Source: UMGS902 sp045580835
GTDB lineage: Bacteria > Bacillota > Clostridia > Oscillospirales > CAG-272
DNA length: 15,547 bases
Reading direction: 5' to 3'
Assembly (NCBI GenBank): GCA_045580835.1
Contig: JAZNOM010000101.1
Location: 1 to 15,547, forward strand
The position numbers and the translations under genes were made by a program. Shown here piece by piece: positions 1 to 8,264 of this stretch. How positions within the stretch are numbered: the first letter of the stretch is position 1; each line of letters opens with the position of its first letter. The notes under the pieces are model-generated. The model did not search any database. It was not told the origin of the DNA and saw nothing but the letters and a program-made list of their open reading frames with translations.

Positions 1-12
1 AATTGGAACGCA

Positions 13-101
13 CAAATCCGTAGGGGCGAATATCATTCGCCCGTTTGTAAAACATCTAATGGCGGCTTTTCGGGCGATTAATAATCGCCCCTACAGGTTT
101 G
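13..101. repeat. Nested palindromic intergenic repeat (REP/MITE-like)
   Basis: The outer arms 13-29 and 85-101 are inverted copies matching at 15 of 17 positions, with a perfect core GTAGGGGCGA / TCGCCCCTAC at 20-29 and 85-94. Each half also folds on itself: GGGCGAAT (24-31) pairs with ATTCGCCC (35-42), and GGGCGATT (72-79) pairs with AATCGCCC (83-90). The unit therefore forms either one long stem or two short hairpins. I recall similar GTAGGGGCG-type palindromes scattered through gut Clostridia genomes, but copy number cannot be seen here. It lies upstream of the exonuclease promoter and carries no ORF. Confidence 0.65.
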
Positions 102-167
102 ATAATCATTTTCGCTTAGTGCTTATAAACATTAATTTATCTTACTATAGCATTTTCGGTTTATTTA

Positions 168-176
168 TGATATAAT
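168..176 (+). promoter_or_regulatory. Extended -10 promoter for the exonuclease gene
   Basis: A perfect -10 hexamer TATAAT (171-176) is preceded by TG at 168-169, giving the extended -10 form TGATATAAT. The matching -35 window (148-153, TAGCAT) is poor, as is usual for extended -10 promoters. The predicted transcript starts near 183, about 24 nt before the ATG at 207. The surrounding sequence is AT-rich. Confidence 0.6.
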
Positions 177-206
177 GTCTTTTGTATTACAATTTGTGAG
201 GAAAAT

Positions 207-1175
207 ATGGCATATATCGTTTTTGATATGGAATGGAATCAACCGATGTGCGCGGCTCAACCAATGAAGGGTAAAAACGGCGTAAAGCTTTCGGGCGAGA
301 TAATGCAAATCGGTGCAATAAAACTTGATGAAAACTGCGAGATCATCGGCGATTTTTCGCTTTGCGTAAAACCGCATTTTTATAAAAGACTCAACAAGCG
401 TGTGCGCGAGCTTACGGGCATAACCAAAGAGGAGCTTGCCGCGGCAGATATTTTCCCTGCCGTTTTTGCACAGTTTGATGCATTTTGCGGCGAAAATCCT
501 ACGCTTATAACATGGGGCTTTGACGACGTACCGGTGCTCCGACAAAACCTTATTTCTTGGGATCTCGGCACCGAAATCTGCGAAAACTCATACAATTTGC
601 AGACAATTTTCAATACACAGACCGACGGCGGAAAATCCCAGCGCTCACTTGCATTTGCGCTTGAACACTTCGGCATTGTACCAACGCTGGAGGCGCATGA
701 CGCGTTGCACGATGCATACCATACTGCACTTGTGGCTCAAAAACTCGACCTCAAAGGCGGCATTGCCGCATACGGCGGCGGCAGTTCGGGTACTCTTTGG
801 GAGCATCCGCTTTCCACTGACTCTTTCTACCCTTACCAGACCAAGCGTGCCGCTTTCGCGGACAAGTCGCTTACATCAATCCCCTGTCCAACATGCCGCG
901 AAAAGCTTGAAACAACAAAGTGGGTAACCAAGGGCGGCAACCTGTATGTTGCACTTGCAAAATGCGGGCAGCACGGCGAGTTTATAGGACGAATTAAGTT
1001 TTCACACGTTTCAGACACAACGCTTTCGGCAGTTCGCAACGTGTTCAAAGGCTCATCGTTTGCCACCGAGCATTACGACGAGGTTTTCAAAAAATCCGAA
1101 AGCCGCAAAGAGCGCTTTAAAGAAAAAATGAAAGAACAACGCAAACTAAAAAAAGAAAACCGTGATAGTGTTTAA
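207..1175 (+). CDS. DEDD-type 3'-5' exonuclease (DnaQ/KapD-like) with C-terminal zinc-ribbon-like segment
   Basis: This is a 322-residue protein with an N-terminal RNase T/DnaQ-fold exonuclease domain (about 1-180). The metal-binding acidic motifs are visible: Exo I FDMEW (D7, E9), the family-typical GEIMQIGAI (30-38), Exo II in TWGFDDVPVL (D106/D107) and Exo III HDALHDAYHTA (H164, D169). Family members remove nucleotides from 3' ends of DNA or RNA using two metal ions; the substrate here is not determinable. Residues 226-253 carry CPTC and a later cysteine/histidine (KCGQHG), suggesting a small zinc ribbon absent from minimal exonucleases, followed by a lysine-rich tail (295-319) that may contact nucleic acid. 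A GTGAGGA ribosome site at 196-202 supports the start. The gene is monocistronic, with an extended -10 promoter upstream and a terminator overlapping its stop. Confidence 0.88.
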   Translation: MAYIVFDMEWNQPMCAAQPMKGKNGVKLSGEIMQIGAIKLDENCEIIGDFSLCVKPHFYKRLNKRVRELTGITKEELAAADIFPAVFAQFDAFCGENPTLITWGFDDVPVLRQNLISWDLGTEICENSYNLQTIFNTQTDGGKSQRSLAFALEHFGIVPTLEAHDALHDAYHTALVAQKLDLKGGIAAYGGGSSGTLWEHPLSTDSFYPYQTKRAAFADKSLTSIPCPTCREKLETTKWVTKGGNLYVALAKCGQHGEFIGRIKFSHVSDTTLSAVRNVFKGSSFATEHYDEVFKKSESRKERFKEKMKEQRKLKKENRDSV

Positions 1176-1190
1176 ATCTATCACGGTTTT
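1159..1190. terminator. Bidirectional intrinsic terminator shared by two convergent genes
   Basis: A perfect 10-bp stem, ACCGTGATAG (1159-1168) with CTATCACGGT (1178-1187), has a 9-nt loop and is followed by a T-run on the plus strand. The A-rich stretch before the left arm gives a T-run for minus-strand transcripts as well. The left arm lies inside the last codons of the exonuclease gene and the stop codon (1173-1175) is in the loop. It also serves the DUF853 gene ending at 1194. Confidence 0.88.
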
Positions 1191-1193
1191 TTC

Positions 1194-2654
1194 TTATTTC
1201 AAAATATCCAAAAGCCCTCTTACAAGCTTTTTGCCAACTTCTCTGCCAATGGTATTTGCAGCAGAATCAAAAACTTTAGAAAATGCCGACTTCTTTGTTG
1301 ACTTTTTCTTTTCGGTTTTCTTCTTTTCTTCTTTCTTTTTCTCTTTTTCCTCGGTTTTTGCGCGCTCTTCTACCTGCTTTGCAAGTATTTCATACGCAGA
1401 TTCGCGGTCCTCAAGTACCGCATACTTTTCTCGAAGCTCGTCTGCAGCGACTACCTTTTTAACATCGTTTTCATCAACCGCTTTCATTGAGCTGTGCGGC
1501 GGCAGGATACCAACGCGCTCTACAATGGTGGGGATGCCGTCCTCGTCAAGCACAGACACAAGCGCTTCACCCGTGCCAAGTGCCTGCAGCGCCTCCTCGG
1601 TGTCAAACGCCGCGTTTTCTCTGAACGAGCTTGCCGCGGCACGCAGTGCCTTTTGCTCCTTGGGCGTATAAGCGCGAAGCGCGTGCTGAACGCGGTTACC
1701 AATCTGACCGAGCACACTCTCTGGGATATCCGACGGATTTTGGGTGATAAACCAAACGCTTACACCCTTGGAACGGATAAGCCTTGCAACCTGCTCAACC
1801 TTGTCAATAAGTGCCTTTGGCGCTTCGTCAAAGAGCAGATGCGCCTCATCAAAGAAAAACGCAAGCTTCGGCTTTTCAAGGTCGCCGGCTTCAGGCAAAA
1901 GCTCGTAAAGCTCGGAGAGCATCCAAAGCAGGAAAGTAGCATAAAGCAGAGGATGTTTAAAAAGCTCCTGACATTCGAGAATGTTCATCACACCGCGCCC
2001 GTCTTCGCTCCAGTTTATCCAATCGGCAAGGTCAAGCGCGCGCTCACCGAAAAAGATATCGCCGCCCTCATCCTCAAGCGTAAGCAGTGTACGCAAAATC
2101 GCGCCCACCGACTGCGAGGAGATATTGCCGTATTCAAGCTTGTATTTATCTGCATTGTCGCCGACATACTGAATCATGCTGCGCAGATCCTTGAGGTCAA
2201 GCAACAAAAGTCCTTCGTCATCGGCAATGCGGAACACAATGCGCATAATGCCGCTTTGCGTGTCGTTGAGTCCGAGCAGTCGGCTTATAAGCTCGGGGCC
2301 CATGTCCGAAACGGTTGTGCGGACGGGCAATCCGTTTTTGCCGTAAACATCCCAAAAACGAACGGGGTAAGACTTGTATTCAAAGTTTTGTATGTTCATC
2401 GTGTCGATGCTGCGCTTTATATGCTTGGTTTCCTCGCCTGCACGGCACATACCCGTAAGGTCGCCCTTGATATCGGCAAGAAAAACGGGAACACCCATGT
2501 CGCAAAAGTCCTCGGCAAGCACCTTAAGCGTTACGGTTTTACCCGTACCGGTTGCACCTGCAATAATGCCGTGGCGGTTTGCCATCGACGGCTCAAGATA
2601 AACGTTGGCGTCTCTGCCGCCAAGCCACACCTTTTTTGTTTCCGAAAGATACAT
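1194..2654 (-). CDS. HerA-like ATPase/helicase, DUF853 (YjgR) family
   Basis: This 486-residue P-loop ATPase of the FtsK/HerA group has Walker A GATGTGKT at 33-40, Walker B LAFFFDEAH at 264-272, a sensor-like FITQNPSDIP at 303-312 and GNRVQHALRAYT (319-330), which holds the likely arginine finger. This combination and the opening section (SMANRHGIIAGATG) are typical of DUF853/YjgR proteins. HerA relatives form hexamers that pump DNA, but the cellular role of this branch is not established. After the ATPase core comes a charged coiled-coil and lysine/glutamate-rich linker (about 400-455), then a short amphipathic C-terminal helix (456-486), which could be a docking or membrane-contact element (inference). 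The ATG is preceded by GGAGGA about 7 nt away. The gene appears monocistronic, with its own extended -10 promoter. Confidence 0.88.
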   Translation of the reverse strand: MYLSETKKVWLGGRDANVYLEPSMANRHGIIAGATGTGKTVTLKVLAEDFCDMGVPVFLADIKGDLTGMCRAGEETKHIKRSIDTMNIQNFEYKSYPVRFWDVYGKNGLPVRTTVSDMGPELISRLLGLNDTQSGIMRIVFRIADDEGLLLLDLKDLRSMIQYVGDNADKYKLEYGNISSQSVGAILRTLLTLEDEGGDIFFGERALDLADWINWSEDGRGVMNILECQELFKHPLLYATFLLWMLSELYELLPEAGDLEKPKLAFFFDEAHLLFDEAPKALIDKVEQVARLIRSKGVSVWFITQNPSDIPESVLGQIGNRVQHALRAYTPKEQKALRAAASSFRENAAFDTEEALQALGTGEALVSVLDEDGIPTIVERVGILPPHSSMKAVDENDVKKVVAADELREKYAVLEDRESAYEILAKQVEERAKTEEKEKKKEEKKKTEKKKSTKKSAFSKVFDSAANTIGREVGKKLVRGLLDILK

Positions 2655-2689
2655 TAAAAATTCCTCCGCAGAGATGTTTTGTTGTAACC

Positions 2690-2698
2690 ATTATAGCA
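2690..2698 (-). promoter_or_regulatory. Extended -10 promoter for the DUF853 ATPase gene
   Basis: On the minus strand the sequence reads TGCTATAAT: a perfect TATAAT (plus coordinates 2690-2695) with TG one base upstream (2697-2698). The -35 region (2713-2718, ATGCAA) is weak. The predicted start is near 2683, leaving a leader of about 30 nt with a GGAGGA ribosome site. Confidence 0.6.
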
Positions 2699-2729
2699 CA
2701 AATTTTTTTGTTTTGCATTAAAAATATAA

Positions 2730-2760
2730 AAAATAGCATCGGCGGTGCCGATGCTATTTT
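2730..2760 (-). terminator. Strong intrinsic terminator after lysS
   Basis: A perfect 14-bp stem, AAAATAGCATCGGC (2730-2743) with GCCGATGCTATTTT (2747-2760), has a 3-nt loop and is followed on the minus strand by a T-rich tract. It begins 2 nt beyond the lysS stop codon and so closes the long minus-strand transcript. The A/T outer pairs make it potentially bidirectional. Confidence 0.92.
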
Positions 2761-2762
2761 TA

Positions 2763-4256
2763 TCAGTTTTCGGGTTTCATTGTGGGGAAAAGGATAACTT
2801 CGCGGATGGTGTCGGAGTTTGTAAAGAGCATTACCGCACGGTCAACGCCCATACCCATGCCGCCCGTGGGAGGCATACCGTATTCCATCGCGGTGAGAAA
2901 ATCCTCATCGAGCATTTCCGTTTCATCATCGCCGCGTTCACGCTGTTCTACCTGCTTCATGAAGCGTTCTCTCTGGTCAAGCGGGTCATTAAGCTCTGAA
3001 TAAGCGTTGCCCATTTCGCTGTGGCAAATAAAGAACTCAAAACGCTCGGTAAGGCGGGGATCCTCGGGAGATTTCTTTGTAAGAGGAGAAACCTCAACAG
3101 GATACATAGTAATAAACGTAGGCTGAACCAGATGCTCTTCAACTCTCTGGTCAAAGCATGCATAGAGCGCATTGCCCCATGTCTTTTCAGCAGCATCGGC
3201 AAGCTCAACACCGATTGCCTTTGCAGCCGCAACTGCTTCTGCATCATCGGTAATTGCACCAAAGTCGATGCCGACATACTTTTTAACCGCTTCTACCATG
3301 GTCATGCGCGGCCAGCCAGGAGCAAGATTAATCTTTTCGCCCATCCACTCAAACTCGTAAGTACCGAAATACTTTTGAGCAAAAGTGGTATATATACCCT
3401 CGGCAATATCCATCATATCGTGGAAATCGGCATATGCCTGATAAAGTTCAATCGAAGTAAACTCGGGGTTGTGCTTGGGGTCCATACCCTCATTGCGGAA
3501 GATGCGGACGATTTCATAAACCCTGTCCATGCCGCCGATGATAAGGCGCTTGAGCGGAAGCTCGGTAGCGATACGCATGTACATATCAATATCAAGAGTG
3601 TTATGATGAGTTACGAAAGGACGCGCAGATGCACCGCCTGCAATGGTGTTAAGTACGGGGGTTTCAACCTCGATATATCCCATATCATCAAGATAATTTC
3701 TCATATGCTTGATAAACTGGCTGCGGATAACGAAGTTGCGCTTAACCTCGGGATTTACGATAAGGTCAACATATCTCTGTCTATAACGGAGGTCGGTGTC
3801 CTGAAGTCCGTGATACTTTTCGGGAAGAGGAAGGAGCGACTTTGAAAGCAGAGTCATTTCCTTAACGTGTACCGAAATTTCTCCGGTCTTGGTTACAAAC
3901 ACAAAGCCTGCAATGCCCACGATATCGCCAACGTCATACTTCTTAAAGTATGCGTACTGCTCTTCACCGAGGTCATCGCGTGTAACGTAGCACTGAATTC
4001 TGCCCTTTGTGTCCATAATCTGGATGAAAGACGCCTTACCCATAACGCGCTTTGCAACGATTCTGCCTGCGATTTTTACATTTTTCTCTTCGCCCTCTGC
4101 AAACGAAGCCTTGATGTCCTCGCTGTAGGCATTCTGGTCAAAAGAGGTAATAACAAAAGGGTTGCGCCCCTCTGCCATAAGAGTTGCAAGCTTTTCGCGG
4201 CGAACAGCCACTTCGCTTGTGGAATTAACTGTGTTGTTCTGATTATTTTCTGCCAT
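2763..4256 (-). CDS. lysS: Lysyl-tRNA synthetase, class II
   Basis: This 497-residue class II aminoacyl-tRNA synthetase charges tRNA-Lys with lysine using ATP in the cytoplasm. An N-terminal OB-fold anticodon-binding domain (about 60-135, with VKIAGRIVAKRVMGKASF) is followed by the catalytic core: motif 1 region around YIEVETPVL (194-202), motif 2 RIFRNEG (251-257) and motif 3 GMGMGVDRAVML (466-477). The signature NAYSELNDP (417-425) is also present. Length matches bacterial LysRS. The ATG is preceded by a GAGGA-type ribosome site. It lies 27 nt after greA, a pairing found in many Firmicutes, and is the last gene before a strong terminator. Confidence 0.97.
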   Translation of the reverse strand: MAENNQNNTVNSTSEVAVRREKLATLMAEGRNPFVITSFDQNAYSEDIKASFAEGEEKNVKIAGRIVAKRVMGKASFIQIMDTKGRIQCYVTRDDLGEEQYAYFKKYDVGDIVGIAGFVFVTKTGEISVHVKEMTLLSKSLLPLPEKYHGLQDTDLRYRQRYVDLIVNPEVKRNFVIRSQFIKHMRNYLDDMGYIEVETPVLNTIAGGASARPFVTHHNTLDIDMYMRIATELPLKRLIIGGMDRVYEIVRIFRNEGMDPKHNPEFTSIELYQAYADFHDMMDIAEGIYTTFAQKYFGTYEFEWMGEKINLAPGWPRMTMVEAVKKYVGIDFGAITDDAEAVAAAKAIGVELADAAEKTWGNALYACFDQRVEEHLVQPTFITMYPVEVSPLTKKSPEDPRLTERFEFFICHSEMGNAYSELNDPLDQRERFMKQVEQRERGDDETEMLDEDFLTAMEYGMPPTGGMGMGVDRAVMLFTNSDTIREVILFPTMKPEN

Positions 4257-4283
4257 TTTAGTGTCCTCGTGTAATTTTAAGCC

Positions 4284-4760
4284 TTATCTTGTAACAGAAA
4301 CTATCTTGAGCTGGAATTCGCCGTTGGGAGATGCAACTGTAACGGTGTCGCCCTCGCGTGCACCGATAAGTGCCGCACCGATGGGTGACTGGTCGGAAAT
4401 CTTACCGCTCCAGAAGTCAACCTCGTTCGAGCTTACGAGAGTATACTCTTTCTCTTCCTTTTCGCCCTTCTTTTTAACCTTTACAACAGAACCAACGCTA
4501 ACCTTGGAGTGGTCAATCTCTGACTCGTCAACAACGATTGCGTGAATAATAAGCGACTCAAGCTCGGTAATTCTCGACTCAACCTTTGCCTGCTCGTTTC
4601 TTGCCTCATCGTACTCACTGTTTTCCGAAAGGTCACCGTAAGAACGTGCGGTAGCAAGTGCCTCTTTAACCTCGGCACGGCGTGTCGTTTTTAAATATTC
4701 AAGTTCCTCTACGAGAGCCTGATAACCCTCTTTTGTATAGTGCATCTGCTTTGCTGCCAT
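4284..4760 (-). CDS. greA: Transcription elongation factor GreA
   Basis: This 158-residue protein is the normal length for GreA. It enters the RNA polymerase secondary channel and stimulates cleavage of backtracked RNA. The N-terminal coiled coil (about 1-78) carries the acidic tip GDLSENSEYDEA (42-53), where D43 and E46 match the metal-coordinating residues known from E. coli GreA. The C-terminal FKBP-like domain (about 83-158) includes ISDQSPIGAALIG (121-133) and REGDTV. The ATG is preceded by an AAAGGA-type site. It lies 27 nt downstream of the S41 protease gene and 27 nt upstream of lysS on the same strand, so cotranscription is likely. Confidence 0.96.
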   Translation of the reverse strand: MAAKQMHYTKEGYQALVEELEYLKTTRRAEVKEALATARSYGDLSENSEYDEARNEQAKVESRITELESLIIHAIVVDESEIDHSKVSVGSVVKVKKKGEKEEKEYTLVSSNEVDFWSGKISDQSPIGAALIGAREGDTVTVASPNGEFQLKIVSVTR

Positions 4761-4787
4761 TGTTTTATACCTATCCTTTACAGAAAA

Positions 4788-6059
4788 TTATTTATACATG
4801 TTGACCGCCGCCTGAAGCTGCGCATCATTTTCGTATTCGAGATTGAAGAGGTTTACATTTTTAAACTCGTCTGCAAGAGAAACCTCTATATCGGGAGTGA
4901 TACCGACTCCCTCAAAGTTATCCGAGAACGGGGGCGCATACATCGAAGTGGAAATACGAAGCGCACTGCCGCCGCGAAGCGGAATTATAGTTTGAACCGT
5001 ACCCTTGCCATAGGTTACGTCGCCAACAACAAACGCTTTTCCGTAGTCGCGGAGTGACGAGGTGAAAAGCTCTGCAGCCGACGCGGTGTTTCCGTTTACA
5101 AGAACGACTATCGGGACTTCAAGGCTGCTTGCATCCGACTCATAAACTGTTTCTTCGCCGTTTTTATACTGAATACGCACCATCGGTCCCTTGGGGAGAA
5201 TTAGGTCGAGCATTTCAAGTACTGATGAAAGCGTGCCGCCGCCGTTGTTGCGCATATCAATAATAAATCCGTGAGCATTTGCCGTCATACCGTCGCCGAT
5301 AGCATTTTTAAACTGCGCGGGGGTTTTGTTGTTGAACGTTGTGACACTGATATATGCAAGAGGATGTGTGAGGAAGTCGGTTTCAATTTCCTTGTATGTT
5401 ACCGTTTGCTCCTCAACGATTCTGCGAGTGAGAGTTACGTCAAAGCGTTTTGAAAAATCTTCATCTCTTACAACTGCAACGGTAACGGTTGTACCGATTT
5501 CGCCGCGGATGCGGTTGATAGCCTCATTGTATCCGAGGTAGCCTACGCTTTCGCCGCCAACCGCAATGATGAGGTCGTTGGGAAGCAGTCCTGCCTCAAG
5601 CGCGGGACTGTTTGGCAAAACGCTCATAATCTCAATTGCCGAATAGTCGGCATTGTAGGTTACGCTGACACCGATACCTGCGAAAGTACCCGAATAATCA
5701 GCGGTGAGTTCTTTATACTCCTCGGCGGTATGATACTGACCGTATTTGTCGCCGCTGTAGGCAACGAAGCCCTCTGCAACGCCCTCTACGATATCGTCAA
5801 TATCAACGCTGCCTACATAATACTTGCTATAGTAATACGCAAGCTCGGTCACCCTTTGGCTGATTGCCTTAACCATTTCGTCCATGGTCGGCTCGCTTGA
5901 TTCCTCCGGTGCGGTGGTGGCAGCAGTCGTACTGACCGCGGCACCGCTATCCTCGGCATAAACAAGTCCGCCGCCAAAAAGCAACGTACACAAAAACGTT
6001 ACGGTTGCAACCGCGACAACGAGTGCCGCCGTGCTGAAAACCGAAATCTTTTTATTCAT
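4788..6059 (-). CDS. S41 family carboxyl-terminal processing protease (CtpA/CtpB-like), membrane-anchored
   Basis: This is a 423-residue exported serine protease. A hydrophobic segment (about 8-34) ending at VYA-ED acts as signal peptide or membrane anchor, followed by a Thr/Glu-rich linker. A PDZ domain (about 120-205, with FAGIGVSVTY and GLLPNDLIIAVGG) binds substrate C-termini. The S41 catalytic core follows: DMRNNGGG (268-275), nucleophile S327 in NGNTASAAE and the general-base lysine K352 in TYGKGTVQ, with GVGITPDIEV near the end. All catalytic elements are intact. An AAAGGA ribosome site precedes the ATG, and the gene starts 15 nt after the M23 hydrolase gene. B. subtilis carries a ctpB-type protease close to ftsEX, so a role in processing or removing the neighbouring envelope proteins is plausible but not shown. 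Confidence 0.93.
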   Translation of the reverse strand: MNKKISVFSTAALVVAVATVTFLCTLLFGGGLVYAEDSGAAVSTTAATTAPEESSEPTMDEMVKAISQRVTELAYYYSKYYVGSVDIDDIVEGVAEGFVAYSGDKYGQYHTAEEYKELTADYSGTFAGIGVSVTYNADYSAIEIMSVLPNSPALEAGLLPNDLIIAVGGESVGYLGYNEAINRIRGEIGTTVTVAVVRDEDFSKRFDVTLTRRIVEEQTVTYKEIETDFLTHPLAYISVTTFNNKTPAQFKNAIGDGMTANAHGFIIDMRNNGGGTLSSVLEMLDLILPKGPMVRIQYKNGEETVYESDASSLEVPIVVLVNGNTASAAELFTSSLRDYGKAFVVGDVTYGKGTVQTIIPLRGGSALRISTSMYAPPFSDNFEGVGITPDIEVSLADEFKNVNLFNLEYENDAQLQAAVNMYK

Positions 6060-6074
6060 TGACTGTCCTTTCGA

Positions 6075-7328
6075 TTATTTAGGCTGCACGAGCCATCCGT
6101 TTGCAATCGGGTCCTCGTGCTGACCGTTTACACGCACCTCAAAGTGCAGGTGCGGTCCCGTTGACTGACCGGTGGAACCCATCTCTGCGATGTGGTCGCC
6201 CTGCGACACCTTTTGCCCCTTCTTTACAAGAAGCTTGGTGCAGTGTGCATACAAAGTGGAAATTCCGCCGCCGTGGTCAACTATACAGTAGTTACCGTAG
6301 CTTGAATGCCATGATGCAAGAATTACCTCTCCGCTCTGTGCGGCGTAAATATCCGTACCCGAAGCAGACGGAATGTCAATTCCGCGGTGGAAGTCGGTAA
6401 TCTTTCTGCCTCTGTAATAGTATGTTCGCCAGCCGTAATAGCTGCTTATACGCTTAATGCTTCTGTCAACCGGCCAGATAAGCTTGCCGCCGACGTATTC
6501 CTTCTGGCTTTTTGCGGCAAGCTCTTGGAGATACTTTTCAAGTCTTGCGCTCTCGGCTTCTTCTGCGGCACTGAGTTCATCGTACTCATCCTGAAGCTTC
6601 TGCTCCTCCGCCGCGATACTTCTGAGCAAAGCGCTCTGTTCTCTGCGCTGTGCCTCAAGCTCTGCGTCTATCTCCTTAAGCGACTCGTCGTAAGCCACCT
6701 TTTCGTCATGCGCGGCGTTAAGCTCGGCAAGAGTATTTTCGTATCCTGCTTTTACATTGTCAAGCGCAATCTTCTCCGCGGTGTAGTTTTCAAGCAGGTC
6801 GGAGTTATAGTCCATCATGCTGCCGACATACTCGATGCGTGAAAGCATATCGCCGAGCCCGTCGGAATCGTAGATAGCTTCAAGCATAGAAGGCGTGCCG
6901 TTTTCATACTGCACACGGATAAAGGTCAAAAACTTTTGCTTTGTGTCCGAAATCTCGGCTTCTTTAAACGCAATATCCTCGCTTACCGCTTCAATCTCCG
7001 CCTCTTTTGCGGCAATCTGGCTTTCATACTCCGCAATAAGTGCCGCAGTGGCGGTATGCAAATTCTGATTTGCGGTCATAAGCGAGTCGAGATTGTTGAC
7101 CTGACGGCGCGCATCGTAAAGCTCACCTTTCACTCTGTCAAGGTCATTTTCAAGCTCTTGCTGCTGCCTTTCAAGCTCTCTTATATTCTGTTGGAATTCT
7201 TTTACCCTGGAGTCATCGGCAAAATCATCCGCGCTGACGCCTGCCGCAAAAACGGCAGTGAGTGCAAGCGCTGAAAGCATGAGTGCCGCAAGCCAAAGTA
7301 TTAGTATAGTTTTTAAAGTTTTTTTCAT
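6075..7328 (-). CDS. Secreted coiled-coil M23 peptidoglycan hydrolase (EnvC/PcsB-type FtsEX partner)
   Basis: This 417-residue protein has a signal peptide or anchor (about 7-32, ending FAAGVSA), two long coiled-coil segments (about 38-135 and 175-275) and a C-terminal M23/LytM metallopeptidase domain (about 281-412). Zinc ligands H314 and D318 (HRGID) and H395 (GPHLHFEV) are present, as are catalytic histidines H362 (LYAHCTKL) and H393, so it is predicted to be an active endopeptidase, unlike E. coli EnvC, which only activates other amidases. The region around IRVQYENGTPSMLEAIYDS is typical of EnvC/PcsB-like proteins. The open frame extends to 7349, but a GAGGTG ribosome site lies inside that extension and 4 nt before the ATG at 7328. 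Located 51 nt after ftsX, it is the natural extracellular partner of FtsEX. Confidence 0.92.
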   Translation of the reverse strand: MKKTLKTILILWLAALMLSALALTAVFAAGVSADDFADDSRVKEFQQNIRELERQQQELENDLDRVKGELYDARRQVNNLDSLMTANQNLHTATAALIAEYESQIAAKEAEIEAVSEDIAFKEAEISDTKQKFLTFIRVQYENGTPSMLEAIYDSDGLGDMLSRIEYVGSMMDYNSDLLENYTAEKIALDNVKAGYENTLAELNAAHDEKVAYDESLKEIDAELEAQRREQSALLRSIAAEEQKLQDEYDELSAAEEAESARLEKYLQELAAKSQKEYVGGKLIWPVDRSIKRISSYYGWRTYYYRGRKITDFHRGIDIPSASGTDIYAAQSGEVILASWHSSYGNYCIVDHGGGISTLYAHCTKLLVKKGQKVSQGDHIAEMGSTGQSTGPHLHFEVRVNGQHEDPIANGWLVQPK

Positions 7329-7379
7329 TTTACACCTCAAAAAAGGCAAAATGTGTAGAAAGTGCGAAATGCCTAAAAT

Positions 7380-8264
7380 TTAAACCTCAACATATTTGCC
7401 GAGCGAAACAAGGCTTCCGACGATACCGCAGAAAAGCGATACGCCGAAGAACATTATACATAACTCGGGAGCGATTTCACTGAACGCATAAAGCTTTACA
7501 AAGCCCATCTTCTGTCCTACAAAGCTCATAAGTCCCGAATAGACAAGCTTTTCAATAAAGAACGCAAGTGTTGCACCGATAATTCCGATAAACGCGCCCT
7601 CAAGCACAAACGGCGCGGAAATATAGGTGCGGCTTGCGCCTATGTAGCGCATGATAGTGATTTCCTCGCGGCGCGAGTAAACCGAAAGCTTTATCGTATT
7701 GACGATAACAAACATGCAGACAACGCCGCAAAGCACGGTAAACCAAATAAACACAACCGAAATACCGCTTTGAAGTGCCTCAACCGAAGCCGCAATATCA
7801 AGTCGCGCGTTTACCTTGCGCACATACTCCGTCTGCTCCAAAGCGAAAACAAGGTCTGCAACGCCCGTATTTTCAGCGTAAACCACAACAATTTTGTGCG
7901 AAAGCGGATTTTCTTCCTCGGTAATGTTGTCAAAAAGCGCCGCGTAGTTCAAAAACTCTGCTTTCATTTCTTCAAGCCCGTCCTCTTTTGAGTAGAGAGT
8001 AGTGCTTGACACGTTAGGCAAAGCGGAAATTTTTGCGTTGACCTCTGCCGCGGTTGCATCATCTATGTCATAATCAAGAAAAATCTCGATTTCGTTAAGC
8101 TCGGTAATGCTGTCAAGATTATAGTCAATATTTGCGGAAATCATCGAGAAACTGCCGATAAAAATCAGGCAACTGATAAGCACAAAAATGCTGACGAAGG
8201 TAACAAGTCCGTTGCGGAACATGCCCTTTATCGCCTGTGCAAAAGCATCTGCTATGCGCATCAC
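7380..8264 (-). CDS. ftsX: Cell division protein FtsX (ABC-type permease subunit)
   Basis: This 294-residue membrane protein has the FtsX layout: cytoplasmic N-terminus, TM1 (about 22-46), an extracellular domain (about 47-165), then TM2 (about 170-193), TM3 (about 219-245) and TM4 (about 265-290). The cytoplasmic loop SRREEITIMRYIGAS (197-211) is characteristic. With FtsE it forms an ATP-driven transmembrane switch that activates a periseptal or lateral peptidoglycan hydrolase; the extracellular domain holds the hydrolase coiled coil. Two starts are possible: GTG at 8264 (overlapping the ftsE stop as GTGA) or ATG at 8261 (TGATG overlap). The GGAGGTGA site is 9 nt from the GTG and 12 nt from the ATG, so the GTG is slightly favoured on spacing. 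Translation is coupled to ftsE. Confidence 0.95.
   Translation of the reverse strand: MMRIADAFAQAIKGMFRNGLVTFVSIFVLISCLIFIGSFSMISANIDYNLDSITELNEIEIFLDYDIDDATAAEVNAKISALPNVSSTTLYSKEDGLEEMKAEFLNYAALFDNITEEENPLSHKIVVVYAENTGVADLVFALEQTEYVRKVNARLDIAASVEALQSGISVVFIWFTVLCGVVCMFVIVNTIKLSVYSRREEITIMRYIGASRTYISAPFVLEGAFIGIIGATLAFFIEKLVYSGLMSFVGQKMGFVKLYAFSEIAPELCIMFFGVSLFCGIVGSLVSLGKYVEV

Noticed and set aside
1494..2657. 387-codon plus-strand ORF
   Set aside because: It lies antisense to the DUF853 ATPase gene, whose Walker motifs are intact. The translated product shows no domain and a composition expected of a shadow frame.
2655..2762. Possible riboswitch in the gap between lysS and the DUF853 gene
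   Set aside because: The gap is fully explained by the lysS terminator, an extended -10 promoter and a ribosome site; no further structure is seen.
3021..3845. 274-codon plus-strand ORF
   Set aside because: Antisense to lysS, which is unambiguous. No ribosome site or recognisable motif.
7344..7374. Possible attenuator between ftsX and the M23 gene (AGGCA/TGCCT followed by six T on the minus strand)
   Set aside because: The stem is only 5 bp with a loop of more than 20 nt, too weak to call.
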